Shown: positions 24,243-31,566 of the stretch, in pieces | How positions within the stretch are numbered: the first letter of the stretch is position 1 | Layout: the number at the start of each line of letters is the position of its first letter | Source: an uncultured Pseudomonadota bacterium | GTDB taxonomy: Bacteria; Myxococcota_A; UBA796; JAFGLY01 | Direction: 5' to 3' | NCBI GenBank assembly: GCA_937912125.1 | Contig: CALDOK010000067.1 | Span: 1-43,687, forward strand | DNA: 43,687 nucleotides | Program-made: the position numbers and the translations under genes | The notes under the pieces: generated by a model | Databases searched by the model: none | Told to the model about the DNA's origin: nothing | What the model saw: only the letters and a program-made list of their open reading frames with translations

Positions 24243-24369
24243 TCAAGCTACGATCGGGCTGTTGGGCCTCCGTGCGGTCGGGCCGAAGAAAGCCTGCGCT
24301 CTGTGAAGGAATGTTGCGCCCGTCCAGTGGCGCCTTGGCCAGGACCGGAGGCCGGAATACCTGGCCTCG

Positions 24370-25188
24370 ATGCGCATCCACCCCCTCGACTGTGGCAGCT
24401 TCGTGCCCCCTGGTGCGCGCTGGTTGGGCGTGCCGCATGGGGCCTGGGGCCCGGCCAGGCTGGCCTGTCAGTGTCTGCTGGTGGAGCTGCCCGACCGGCT
24501 GCTGCTGGTGGACGCCGGCATCGGCCTGCTGGATGTGCAGGACCCCCTCAGGCGCATGGGCCCGCGCTTCATCGGGCTGACGCGCCCGGAGCTCGATCCC
24601 GCCCACGCCGCCATCCGGCAGGTGCAGGCCCTGGGCTTCCGCCCTCAGGACGTCACGGAGATCCTGATCACCCACCTGGACATCGATCACGCGGGGGGCC
24701 TGGCGGACTTCCCCTGGGCCCGGGTGCACCTGGCCCAGGCCGAGCACACCGCGGCGGTGGTCCGTCCCGATCGGGTCGAGCGGCAGCGCTACCGGCCGGC
24801 CCAGTGGGCCCACGGCCCACACTGGGTCACCCACGGCCCGGGGGGCGAGTCCTGGATGAGCTTCGAGGGGGTCCGGCCCCTGGGAGATCTGGGGCCGGAC
24901 GTGCTGCGGGTACCCCTACCGGGCCACACCCGTGGCCACTGCGGCTTCGCGCTGCGCACGGACAGCGGGTGGCTGCTGCACGCTGGCGACGCCATCCTCG
25001 ATCGCCGTGAGCTTGGCTTCTGGCGGCATCCGCCGGTGGCGCTGCGGGCCTACCAGCGCGCTCTGGCCATGGACGTGGGAGCCCGCAAGCGCTCCCGGGC
25101 GGCCCTCGAGCGCTGCCACCTGGAGCACGGTCACGAGGTGGAGATCATCTGCACCCACGAAGCCGCTGGCGCAGCCCAGCGGGGCTGA
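24370..25188 (+). CDS. MBL-fold metallo-hydrolase
   Basis: A 272-aa cytoplasmic enzyme of the metallo-beta-lactamase fold. Metal motifs occur in the right order: ITHLDIDHAGG (HxDxDH, the second His replaced by Asp as in some family branches), PLPGHTRGH, HAGDAIL (bridging Asp), and a final His in ICTHE. The layout resembles lactonase-like members, but no substrate can be named. The ATG at 24370 has only a weak ribosome site. The stop TGA directly abuts the stop of the next, opposite gene (TGATCA). Confidence 0.85.
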   Translation: MRIHPLDCGSFVPPGARWLGVPHGAWGPARLACQCLLVELPDRLLLVDAGIGLLDVQDPLRRMGPRFIGLTRPELDPAHAAIRQVQALGFRPQDVTEILITHLDIDHAGGLADFPWARVHLAQAEHTAAVVRPDRVERQRYRPAQWAHGPHWVTHGPGGESWMSFEGVRPLGDLGPDVLRVPLPGHTRGHCGFALRTDSGWLLHAGDAILDRRELGFWRHPPVALRAYQRALAMDVGARKRSRAALERCHLEHGHEVEIICTHEAAGAAQRG

Positions 25189-26073
25189 TCAGCGGCGGCG
25201 GCGCCCCAACAGGGCGGCACCCAGCAGCGCCAGCAAGCCCAGCAAGCCGCCGGTCCGCCCGGTGCTGCTGCAGCCCTTGGGCTCTTCGAGCACGCCGTTG
25301 GACTCGACGTAGGCGCCGATCTGGGTGTAGACGTTCTGCATCTGGCTGATGAGCAGCAGCTGGGCTTGGTTCTCGGAGACGGGCAGGCCGTCCCAGTAGG
25401 CCTCGACCCACATGGACTGCAGGGTCAGCGTGCCGTCGCCGTAGGGCAGCAGCACGTTGAGGTAGTACTGGTCGCGGATCTCGATCCAGTCCTTCTCGTC
25501 CACGGCGGGCTCGTCGAACCAGGTGCGCTGCACCCAGGCCAGGCCCTTGTCGGTCTCGACCCAGCGGTACTGGCCGTGGTTGTTGGTGATCACCGAGCCG
25601 ATGATGGGGTAGGTGTCCTCGATGTAGTTCTGGACCTCGGCCACGTCGCACTTGACGTCCACGAAGCACTCGGTCTCGGTGAGATAGGTGCGCTCGTAGA
25701 GGTCGTGGGAGTCGGGGAAGAGCTCTTCCTGGTCGTCCACCAGCTGGGGGATGCCGAGGGCATAGGGCGGGTAGGGGCTCTCGGTGCCCACGGCCCCGCC
25801 GATCATGGCGTCGGTGTTGCGGGCCCGGTCGTCCAGGGCGTTCACGGTCTCTTCGCTCAGGTTGGTGACCGAGTAGCCCTCGAAGGTCTCCTCGAGGTTG
25901 GCCAGCAGCCAGGTGTCGAGGTTGTACAGCCCCTGCTCGACGGCGTCGGGGTGCTCCTCGTCGAAGTGGGCGAAGAGGTAGCCGCACAGCTCGTCGAGCT
26001 CTTCGGGGGCGGGTGGCACCTGGCGGCAGCCGGCGGCCAGCAGCAGGACAGGGACGAGGTGTGCAGTGCGCAT
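25189..26073 (-). CDS. Lipoprotein with a MYXO-CTERM-like C-terminal anchor
   Basis: A 294-aa exported protein with signals at both ends. The N-terminus MRTAHLVPVLLLAAGC is a lipoprotein signal with lipobox Cys. The C-terminus has a Cys-Ser, a Gly/Leu-rich helix (GGLLGLLALLGAALLG) and RRRR, the tripartite pattern of MYXO-CTERM sorting signals. The body, about 250 residues, is acidic and rich in aromatic residues; I do not recognise a domain. The start at 26073 is chosen because it gives a proper signal peptide; upstream ATGs at 26091 and 26115 are less likely. Carrying both signals suggests a surface-exposed product. Confidence 0.75.
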   Translation of the reverse strand: MRTAHLVPVLLLAAGCRQVPPAPEELDELCGYLFAHFDEEHPDAVEQGLYNLDTWLLANLEETFEGYSVTNLSEETVNALDDRARNTDAMIGGAVGTESPYPPYALGIPQLVDDQEELFPDSHDLYERTYLTETECFVDVKCDVAEVQNYIEDTYPIIGSVITNNHGQYRWVETDKGLAWVQRTWFDEPAVDEKDWIEIRDQYYLNVLLPYGDGTLTLQSMWVEAYWDGLPVSENQAQLLLISQMQNVYTQIGAYVESNGVLEEPKGCSSTGRTGGLLGLLALLGAALLGRRRR

Positions 26074-26163
26074 CGCGTGCTCTGGGTGCATGGTCGCGCA
26101 CAGTGTATCGTGCAATCCGGCTCGCCTGCACAGCCGGAAGCCGGTTTCGTATGGTCGTTTCCA

Positions 26164-26179
26164 CTGACCCGTGGGTCAG
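26164..26179. repeat. 16-bp near-palindrome at the end of the PLP-enzyme gene
   Basis: CTGACCC-GT-GGGTCAG, 7-bp arms around 2 bp, spanning the stop codon of the aminotransferase gene. A 2-nt loop is too small for a good terminator, and it lies about 90 bp upstream of the MYXO-CTERM lipoprotein start, so an operator is possible. Confidence 0.35.
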
Positions 26180-27324
26180 AATACGGTGCGGTGGGACAGC
26201 AGCGCCACCACCCGGTCCAGCTCGTCGATGGTGGTGTAGCCGTGGGGGGAGAGGCGCAGGGCGCCCCCGCGCACCGAGCTCACCACCCCGTGCTCCTCCA
26301 GCCAGGCGGACAGGGTGGCGAAGTCCACGGCCGGATGAGTGCAGAGGATGATCCCGGACTTTTCGCCGTCGTGAACCCGGGGCGAGAGCACGCTCCAGCC
26401 GGCCTGCTGCAGGCCCTCGGCCAGGTGGTCGGTGAGCAGGATCAGGCGCTGTGCCATGACCTCCGGGCCGATCTCCGCCAGCAGCTCGAGGCTGCCGGCC
26501 ATGCCGTGGATGCCCGCCTGGTTGGGAGAGCCGGGCTGGAAGCGGCGGGCGTCTGGCATCAGCGGCTGGTCGAGGGCGAAGACGTCGAAGGGGCGGCGCA
26601 CGGACAGCCAGCCCTGGACCACGGGCTCGAGGCGCTCCATGGCCCGGGGTGAGGCGTAGCCTAGGCCCACGCCCTCGGGGCCCAGCAGCCACTTGTGGGC
26701 GTCGGCGGCCAGCAGGTCGACCCCCATGGCCTGGGCCTGGACCGGGAACACCCCCAGCCCCTGGATGGCGTCGAGCACGAACAGGGCGTCGTGGCGCCGG
26801 CAGATCTCCGCCACCGGAGCCAGGTCCAGCCGGAAGCCCGAGAGGAACTGCACGAAGCTGACGCTCACGGCGGCGGTGCGGTGGTCCACGGCAGCGGCCA
26901 GATCATCCGCGAGCACGCGGCTGTCCCGCTGGGGTACGAAGCGCAGCTCCACCCCGCGCTTGCGCAGGTGCAGCCAGGGGCGGAGGTTGGAGGGGAACTC
27001 CCGGTCCACCAACACCACGTTGTCGCCCGGCCCGCAGGAGATCCCCGTGGCAGCCACGCCGACACCCTGGCTGGTGCTGGTGACGAAGAATACGCCCTCG
27101 AGGGGGCAGCCCATCAGCTGGGCCCCCAGCTGGCGCGCGCGGCGGGCCGCGGCCAGGGGCACCTGTGGGTAGTGCACGCCCCCGTGGGCCACCAGCTCGT
27201 CGAGGTAGGCCTGCATGCCCTGCTGGCAGCGCAGGGGCAGGGGGCTGACCGCGGCGTGGGCCAGGTAGGTCCAGCGCTCGGCGGAGGGGAACTCGGCGCG
27301 CAGGGCCTGCCAGCGGTCACCCAT
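26176..27324 (-). CDS. Class-V aminotransferase / cysteine-desulfurase-like PLP enzyme
   Basis: A 382-aa PLP-dependent enzyme of fold type I. The cofactor Lys lies in ADAHKWLLGPEG, the Asp contacting the ring nitrogen in LFVLDAIQGLG, and the phosphate-binding region in TSTSQGVGV. HAAVSPLPLRCQQGM near the N-terminus is the family's start pattern. The family includes cysteine desulfurases, kynureninase-like and isopenicillin-epimerase-like enzymes. No active-site Cys loop like that of IscS is apparent, so the substrate is open. AGGAG precedes the ATG at 27324. The gene follows rarA by 5 bp, so the two form an operon. Confidence 0.88.
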   Translation of the reverse strand: MGDRWQALRAEFPSAERWTYLAHAAVSPLPLRCQQGMQAYLDELVAHGGVHYPQVPLAAARRARQLGAQLMGCPLEGVFFVTSTSQGVGVAATGISCGPGDNVVLVDREFPSNLRPWLHLRKRGVELRFVPQRDSRVLADDLAAAVDHRTAAVSVSFVQFLSGFRLDLAPVAEICRRHDALFVLDAIQGLGVFPVQAQAMGVDLLAADAHKWLLGPEGVGLGYASPRAMERLEPVVQGWLSVRRPFDVFALDQPLMPDARRFQPGSPNQAGIHGMAGSLELLAEIGPEVMAQRLILLTDHLAEGLQQAGWSVLSPRVHDGEKSGIILCTHPAVDFATLSAWLEEHGVVSSVRGGALRLSPHGYTTIDELDRVVALLSHRTVF

Positions 27325-27329
27325 GGCGC

Positions 27330-28628
27330 TCACTCCTTGTCGCGGCCTGCCAAGTGCTGGGACCACCAGGCCAGGCGATCGGCGATGGTCTTCTCGTTGC
27401 CGTGGGGCGTGGGCCGGTAGTAGACGTCGCCGGCTACCTCGGTGGGCCGGTACTGCTGGGCCACGATGTGGTGGGGGTGGTCGTGGGGGTAGAGGTAGCC
27501 CTTGCCGTGGCCGGCCTGCTTGGCGATGGCGGTGGGGGCGTTGCGCAGGTGCAGGGGGACGGGCAGGCTGCCGGTGGCCTCGACCCGGGCGATGGCGGCG
27601 TCGATGGCCTTGTAGGCGGCGTTGCTCTTGGGCGCGCTGCTGCAGTAGGTCACCGCCTGGGCGATGGGGATGCGCGCCTCGGGCATGCCGGTGAGCTGCA
27701 CCGCCTGTGCCGCGGCCACGGCCACCTGCAGGGCGCGGGGGTCGGCGTTGCCTACGTCTTCGGCCGCGAAGATCACCACCCTGCGGGCGATGGCCTCGGG
27801 CGGCTCGCCCCCCTTCAGCAGGCGGGCCAGCCAGTACAGGGCGGCGTCGGGGTCGGAGCCTCGCATGGACTTGATGAAGGCCGAGAGCACGTCGTAGTGG
27901 GCGTCCCCGTCGCGGTCATGGCGCAGCTCGGCGGCCTCGACCAGCTGCGAGAGGCGCTCGAGGTCCACGGTGCTGCCGGGCTCTACCCGGCGGGCCACGT
28001 CCTCGAGCAGGCTCAGAGCCCGCCGCGCGTCGCCATCGGCGGCCTGGGACAAGGCCGCCATGGCCTGGGGCACGAGGGTGATCTCCAGCGCCCCCAGGCC
28101 GCGCTCGACGTCCCCCAGGGCGCGCTCGAGCAGGGTCTGGACGTGCTGGGGCTGCAGGGGCTCGAGGCGCGCCATGCGGCAGCGGGAGCGCAGGGCGGGG
28201 ATGATGTAGAAGCCGGGGTTCTCGGTGGTGGCACCCAGCAGGGTGACGGTGCCCGCCTCGACGTGGGGCAGCAGGGCGTCCTGCTGGGCCTTGTTCCAGC
28301 GGTGGATCTCGTCCACGAACAACACCGTGGCGCGCTGCTCGAGGCCGTCGCGCACGATCTGCGCTTGCTTCACTGCGGCGCGCAGATCGGCCACGCCGGA
28401 GAGCACCGCGGAGAGCTGCTGGAACCTGGCGCCGGTGCTGCCCGCGAAGAGGCGGGCCAGGGTGGTCTTGCCGGTGCCTGGAGGGCCCTGGAAGATCACC
28501 GACGGCAGGGAGCCCGTGCCCAGCTGACGCAGCATCCCGCCCGGACCGGCCAGGTGATCCTGCCCCAACACCTCGTCCAGGGAGCGGGGCCGCATGCGGT
28601 CGGCCAGGGGAGCCTCGGGTGCCGTCAT
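27330..28628 (-). CDS. rarA: Replication-associated recombination protein A (RarA/MgsA)
   Basis: A 432-aa AAA+ ATPase acting at stalled replication forks. It starts LADRMRPRSLDEVLGQDHL, the hallmark of the family, then Walker A FQGPPGTGKTTLARL, Walker B VLFVDEIHRWNKAQQD, ATTENPGF (sensor 1) and the arginine finger region LRSRC. The C-terminal oligomerisation half has KSMRGSDPDAALYWLARLL, FAAEDVGNADP and KGYLYPHD. Length and domain order are normal. The first ATG is only weakly preceded by a ribosome site. It leads a two-gene operon with the PLP enzyme and is divergent from the LpxH-like gene, 48 bp away. Confidence 0.95.
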   Translation of the reverse strand: MTAPEAPLADRMRPRSLDEVLGQDHLAGPGGMLRQLGTGSLPSVIFQGPPGTGKTTLARLFAGSTGARFQQLSAVLSGVADLRAAVKQAQIVRDGLEQRATVLFVDEIHRWNKAQQDALLPHVEAGTVTLLGATTENPGFYIIPALRSRCRMARLEPLQPQHVQTLLERALGDVERGLGALEITLVPQAMAALSQAADGDARRALSLLEDVARRVEPGSTVDLERLSQLVEAAELRHDRDGDAHYDVLSAFIKSMRGSDPDAALYWLARLLKGGEPPEAIARRVVIFAAEDVGNADPRALQVAVAAAQAVQLTGMPEARIPIAQAVTYCSSAPKSNAAYKAIDAAIARVEATGSLPVPLHLRNAPTAIAKQAGHGKGYLYPHDHPHHIVAQQYRPTEVAGDVYYRPTPHGNEKTIADRLAWWSQHLAGRDKE

Positions 28629-28676
28629 GGCCGCCCCGTAATGCGCGCCTGGATTTTGGTCGATAGGCTGGCGACC

Positions 28677-29366
28677 ATGCGCGCTGTCTTGCTCTCCGAT
28701 GCCCACGTGGACGGCCTGGACGATCCAGTCCAGGACCGCTTGGTGGCCTTCCTCGAGGCCCTCGAGGCCGATCGCCTGGTGCTGGTGGGCGACACCTTCC
28801 ACCGCTGGTGGGCCCTGCCTGGGGTCTTCCCCGCCTATGTGCCCACGGTGGACGCCCTGCGTCGGTTGGTTCGCCGCGGGGTGAAGGTGGACCTGCTGCT
28901 GGGCAACCACGACTTCGCCTTCCGGGCCGATCTGGCTGCCGCCATCGGGATCGGCGTGCACCAGGAGCTCGCGCTCGAGCTGGACGGGCTGCGGGTGCTG
29001 GCCTGCCACGGCGACCAAGCCTTGGGCTCTCGGCGCTACCGCTCCTACCACCGCGTGCTGCGAGGACGGCCCTTCGACCTGGCCTTGCGGGTGATGGGGC
29101 CAGCGGCGGCCTGGGCGCTGCTGGGGCGGCTGGCCGGCAGCCCCGAGAAAGAAGGCCGCTGCCCCGAGCGCCTGCTCGAGACCCAGCGTCGCTATGCCCA
29201 GGCCCGCCTGGCCGAGGGCTACGATCTGGTGGTAATGGGCCACAGCCATGTACCCGAGCACAGCGCGTGGCCCGGCGGCGCCTACGTCAACACCGGCTCC
29301 TTCCGGGACCCGGGCAGCTGGCTGGCCATCGACGATGGGCGGATTCTGCTGGAGGCAGGGAGCTAA
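28677..29366 (+). CDS. LpxH-like metallophosphoesterase
   Basis: A 229-aa calcineurin-fold phosphoesterase with all five metal blocks: LLSDAHVD, LVGDTFHRWW, LLGNHDFAF, ACHGDQ and VMGHSHVPE. This pattern, with a helical insert in the middle, resembles UDP-2,3-diacylglucosamine diphosphatase (LpxH), which takes part in lipid A synthesis at the inner membrane. The assignment to lipid A rather than another pyrophosphate is inference. The last codons overlap the stop of the opposite MreB-like gene within CTAA. Confidence 0.85.
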   Translation: MRAVLLSDAHVDGLDDPVQDRLVAFLEALEADRLVLVGDTFHRWWALPGVFPAYVPTVDALRRLVRRGVKVDLLLGNHDFAFRADLAAAIGIGVHQELALELDGLRVLACHGDQALGSRRYRSYHRVLRGRPFDLALRVMGPAAAWALLGRLAGSPEKEGRCPERLLETQRRYAQARLAEGYDLVVMGHSHVPEHSAWPGGAYVNTGSFRDPGSWLAIDDGRILLEAGS

Positions 29367-30388
29367 GCGATCAGGCTGCGCAGCAAGGCCGGCTGGTCGA
29401 GCAGCAGCTCGGCGCCCAGCACCACGGACAGCAGGGGCTGGTGGGCGAGCACCACGGGCAGCCCCGAGGCCTGGCCTAGCAGCTCGTCCAGGCCGGCCAG
29501 CTGTGCGGCGCCCCCGGTCAGCACCAGGCCCGCGTCCAGGATGTCGGCGCTGAGCTCGGGCGGGGTGCGCTCGAAGGTCTGGCCCAAGGCCGTGATGATG
29601 GCCTGGATGGGACCCTCGAGGGCGTGGCGGGCGTCGGCGGAGGTGAGGGTGACCGGCTTGGGGATGCCGGACTTCTGGCGGCCCTTGACCTGGATGCTGC
29701 GCTGGGGGCCGTGCTCGAGGCCGCAGCCCAGCTCGATCTTGATGATCTCGGCGGTGCGCTCGCCGATCTCGATCCCGTATTCCTTTGCCATGTGGGCCAC
29801 GATGGCCTGGTCCATGGCGTCGCCGGCGATGGTCAGGGAGGCCGAGGTGACCACGCCGCCCATGGACAGCACCGCGATCTCGGTGGTGCCAGCGCCCACG
29901 TCGCAGATCAGGTTGCCCAGGGGCTGGTGGGCGGGCAGCCCGGCACCCAGGGCCGCGGCCACCGGGCCGTGCACCACCACCACCTCACGGGCGCCGGCCG
30001 AGCGGGCGCACTCCTGTACGGCCCTGCGCTGTTCCTGGGTGATGCCGAAGGGTACGCAGACCAGCACCCGGGGCTTGACCAGGCTGCGCTTGCTCACCGA
30101 GCGCGCGATGAAGTAGCGGAGCATGGCCTCGGCCGCGTCGTAGTCGCGGATGACGCTGCCGCTCAAGGGGCGGACCGCCCGGATGGAGTCGGGGGTGCGG
30201 CCCAGCATCTCCTTGGCGCCTGCCCCCACGGCCACGACCTCGTGGGCCTTGCCCCGCTGCCGGATGGCCAGCACCGAGGGCTCGTCCAGCACCACGCCTT
30301 GGCCGCGCACCGCCACGACGGTGTTGGCGGTCCCCAGATCGATGGCCAATTCCTGGGTGAGCAGGGACAGGGGGTTCTCGAAGCCCAT
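29363..30388 (-). CDS. MreB-like actin homologue lacking the catalytic Glu
   Basis: A 341-aa protein of the MreB family, which forms membrane-bound filaments that guide cell-wall synthesis. The phosphate-1 block AIDLGTANTVV, KPRVLVCVPFGIT, the phosphate-2 block NLICDVGAGTTEIAVLSMGG, IAGDAMDQAI, IGERTAEIIKIELG and LTGGAAQLAGLDELL are conserved. The stretch before AAALGAGLP reads VVVHGP where MreB has EEP with the catalytic Glu, so ATP hydrolysis may be impaired. The usual C-terminal 'ENPL.CVA.GTG.AL' is altered too. It may be a second, specialised MreB. It follows the zinc-ribbon gene by 26 bp and faces the LpxH-like gene. Confidence 0.88.
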   Translation of the reverse strand: MGFENPLSLLTQELAIDLGTANTVVAVRGQGVVLDEPSVLAIRQRGKAHEVVAVGAGAKEMLGRTPDSIRAVRPLSGSVIRDYDAAEAMLRYFIARSVSKRSLVKPRVLVCVPFGITQEQRRAVQECARSAGAREVVVVHGPVAAALGAGLPAHQPLGNLICDVGAGTTEIAVLSMGGVVTSASLTIAGDAMDQAIVAHMAKEYGIEIGERTAEIIKIELGCGLEHGPQRSIQVKGRQKSGIPKPVTLTSADARHALEGPIQAIITALGQTFERTPPELSADILDAGLVLTGGAAQLAGLDELLGQASGLPVVLAHQPLLSVVLGAELLLDQPALLRSLIA

Positions 30389-30414
30389 GGGGCCCCCCAG
30401 AGTCAGCGCTGGCG

Positions 30415-30918
30415 CTACTCGTCGAGGGTGTACTGCTCGTCGAAGTTCTTGATGTTGCGGACCTCGACCAGGGGCTTGTCCATGACGTGGGAGATGTGGT
30501 CGGCGTAGCCCTCGAGGGTGCCCTCGCTGCTCGAGTGGAGCAGCTTCTTGTCGCCGTCGAGCTGGACCGCGTAGACCTCCCAGGTGGCCTTCTTGCCGCC
30601 GACCACGAACTCGAGCTCTTTGATCTCGGCGAAGGGCAGGCGGTCGGTCTCGGTGCCTTGGCTGCTGGTGCGGGTCCAGACCACCGAGGCGGTCTCCTCG
30701 TCGATGACCACGTTGCGCTTCACGGCCTGGTGGTTGACGATGTACCACATGGCCCCGGCCCCTACGCAGACCATGGCGGCCACGGTGGCCAGCAGGATGA
30801 TGAACCCGCTGGACTTCTTGGGGGCGTCATCGGACGCGAACTCGTGAAAGCAGTGCTTGCAACGAGATGCGGCGGAGGGAACCTCGGCGCCGCAGGATGG
30901 GCAGCTCTTCTTGCTCAC
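30415..30918 (-). CDS. Zinc-ribbon membrane protein
   Basis: A 167-aa protein. The N-terminal zinc ribbon has CPSC at 6-9 and CKHC at 20-23. A single membrane helix lies at about 38-60 (GFIILLATVAAMVCVGAGAMWYI). The C-terminal domain of about 100 residues (VVWTRTSS..., GGKKATWEVYAVQLDGDKKLLHSS) looks like a small beta domain of PH-like type. The GTG at 30918 follows AGAGG at proper spacing and is preferred to the TTG two codons earlier. It sits directly before the MreB-like gene in the same direction, so a link to the envelope or cytoskeleton is possible; nothing in its sequence proves it. Confidence 0.75.
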   Translation of the reverse strand: MSKKSCPSCGAEVPSAASRCKHCFHEFASDDAPKKSSGFIILLATVAAMVCVGAGAMWYIVNHQAVKRNVVIDEETASVVWTRTSSQGTETDRLPFAEIKELEFVVGGKKATWEVYAVQLDGDKKLLHSSSEGTLEGYADHISHVMDKPLVEVRNIKNFDEQYTLDE

Positions 30919-30933
30919 GGTCAACCTCTCAGG

Positions 30934-30959
30934 CCCGGCGGGAGGGGGGGCACGCCGGG
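30934..30959. promoter_or_regulatory. Inverted repeat before the zinc-ribbon gene
   Basis: CCCGGCG and CGCCGGG are separated by 12 bp, just upstream of the GTG at 30918 and downstream of the 31041 gene. It may be a weak terminator of that gene or a leader hairpin; the role cannot be decided. Confidence 0.3.
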
Positions 30960-31040
30960 TGACTTATGGGCGGCGGCGGCGGCGTGCAACAGGCACGGCG
31001 CCGGCAGGCAGGCAGGGTGGAAGAATGGGAGGGCTGGCGA

Positions 31041-31439
31041 TCAGCCGGTTTCCTCGGCCAGATGGCGGCAGAGGGGCCCCAGCAGGGCAGGGAGGACCAT
31101 GGGCACCTGGCTGCGCTCCCTGGACCGGCGGTAGACCTTGTACAGCTTGCGGCCGGACTTGAGGATGGCGGACACGCTGTCGCTCACGCCCAGCCGGCGG
31201 GCCAGGGCGGCGCGGTGGGCCGCCGGAAGCAGCTCGAGGTCGTCCCGGTCGTAGTCGGAGAAGGGCAGGCCTTCGCGGCGCGCCAGGTCACCGAAGCCCA
31301 CCACGCACAGGTCGAGCACCGATCGACGGTCGATGGCCTCGCCCACGGGGATGTCCAGCTCGACGGCCAGATCCACCAGGTCTTCTTCGGGCAGGGACTC
31401 TACCAGGCGGTACTCTTGGTCGGTCAGCTGGAATGCCAT
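31041..31439 (-). CDS. Unknown 132-aa protein
   Basis: Starts MAFQLTDQEYRLVESLPEEDLVDLAVELDIPVGEAIDRRSVLDLCV. The protein is soluble and mostly helical, with an acidic N-terminal half and a basic C-terminal half (KSGRKLYKVYRRSRERSQ). The N-terminal segment (PEEDLVDLAVELDIPV...RRSVLDLC) resembles small SAP-like or effector-adaptor helical modules, but the similarity is too weak for a call. GGAG precedes the ATG at 31439. It is divergent from sppA, 127 bp away, and 121 bp before the zinc-ribbon gene in the same direction. Confidence 0.68.
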   Translation of the reverse strand: MAFQLTDQEYRLVESLPEEDLVDLAVELDIPVGEAIDRRSVLDLCVVGFGDLARREGLPFSDYDRDDLELLPAAHRAALARRLGVSDSVSAILKSGRKLYKVYRRSRERSQVPMVLPALLGPLCRHLAEETG

Positions 31440-31566
31440 GGGGGCTCCGATGGGTGACGCTGGGGAAGGGCGTGTGTAGGTGATGGTGGTCGGCGTTCTT
31501 AACCGGGCGTCCACGACGGAGCCGGGTGGCCCTCGCCCGGACGCTCCCTGAGGATCAGGAGGAAGC

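Noticed and set aside
26164..26179. CTGACCC-GT-GGGTCAG as a terminator
   Set aside because: A 2-nt loop and no T run make a working hairpin unlikely; listed only as a repeat.
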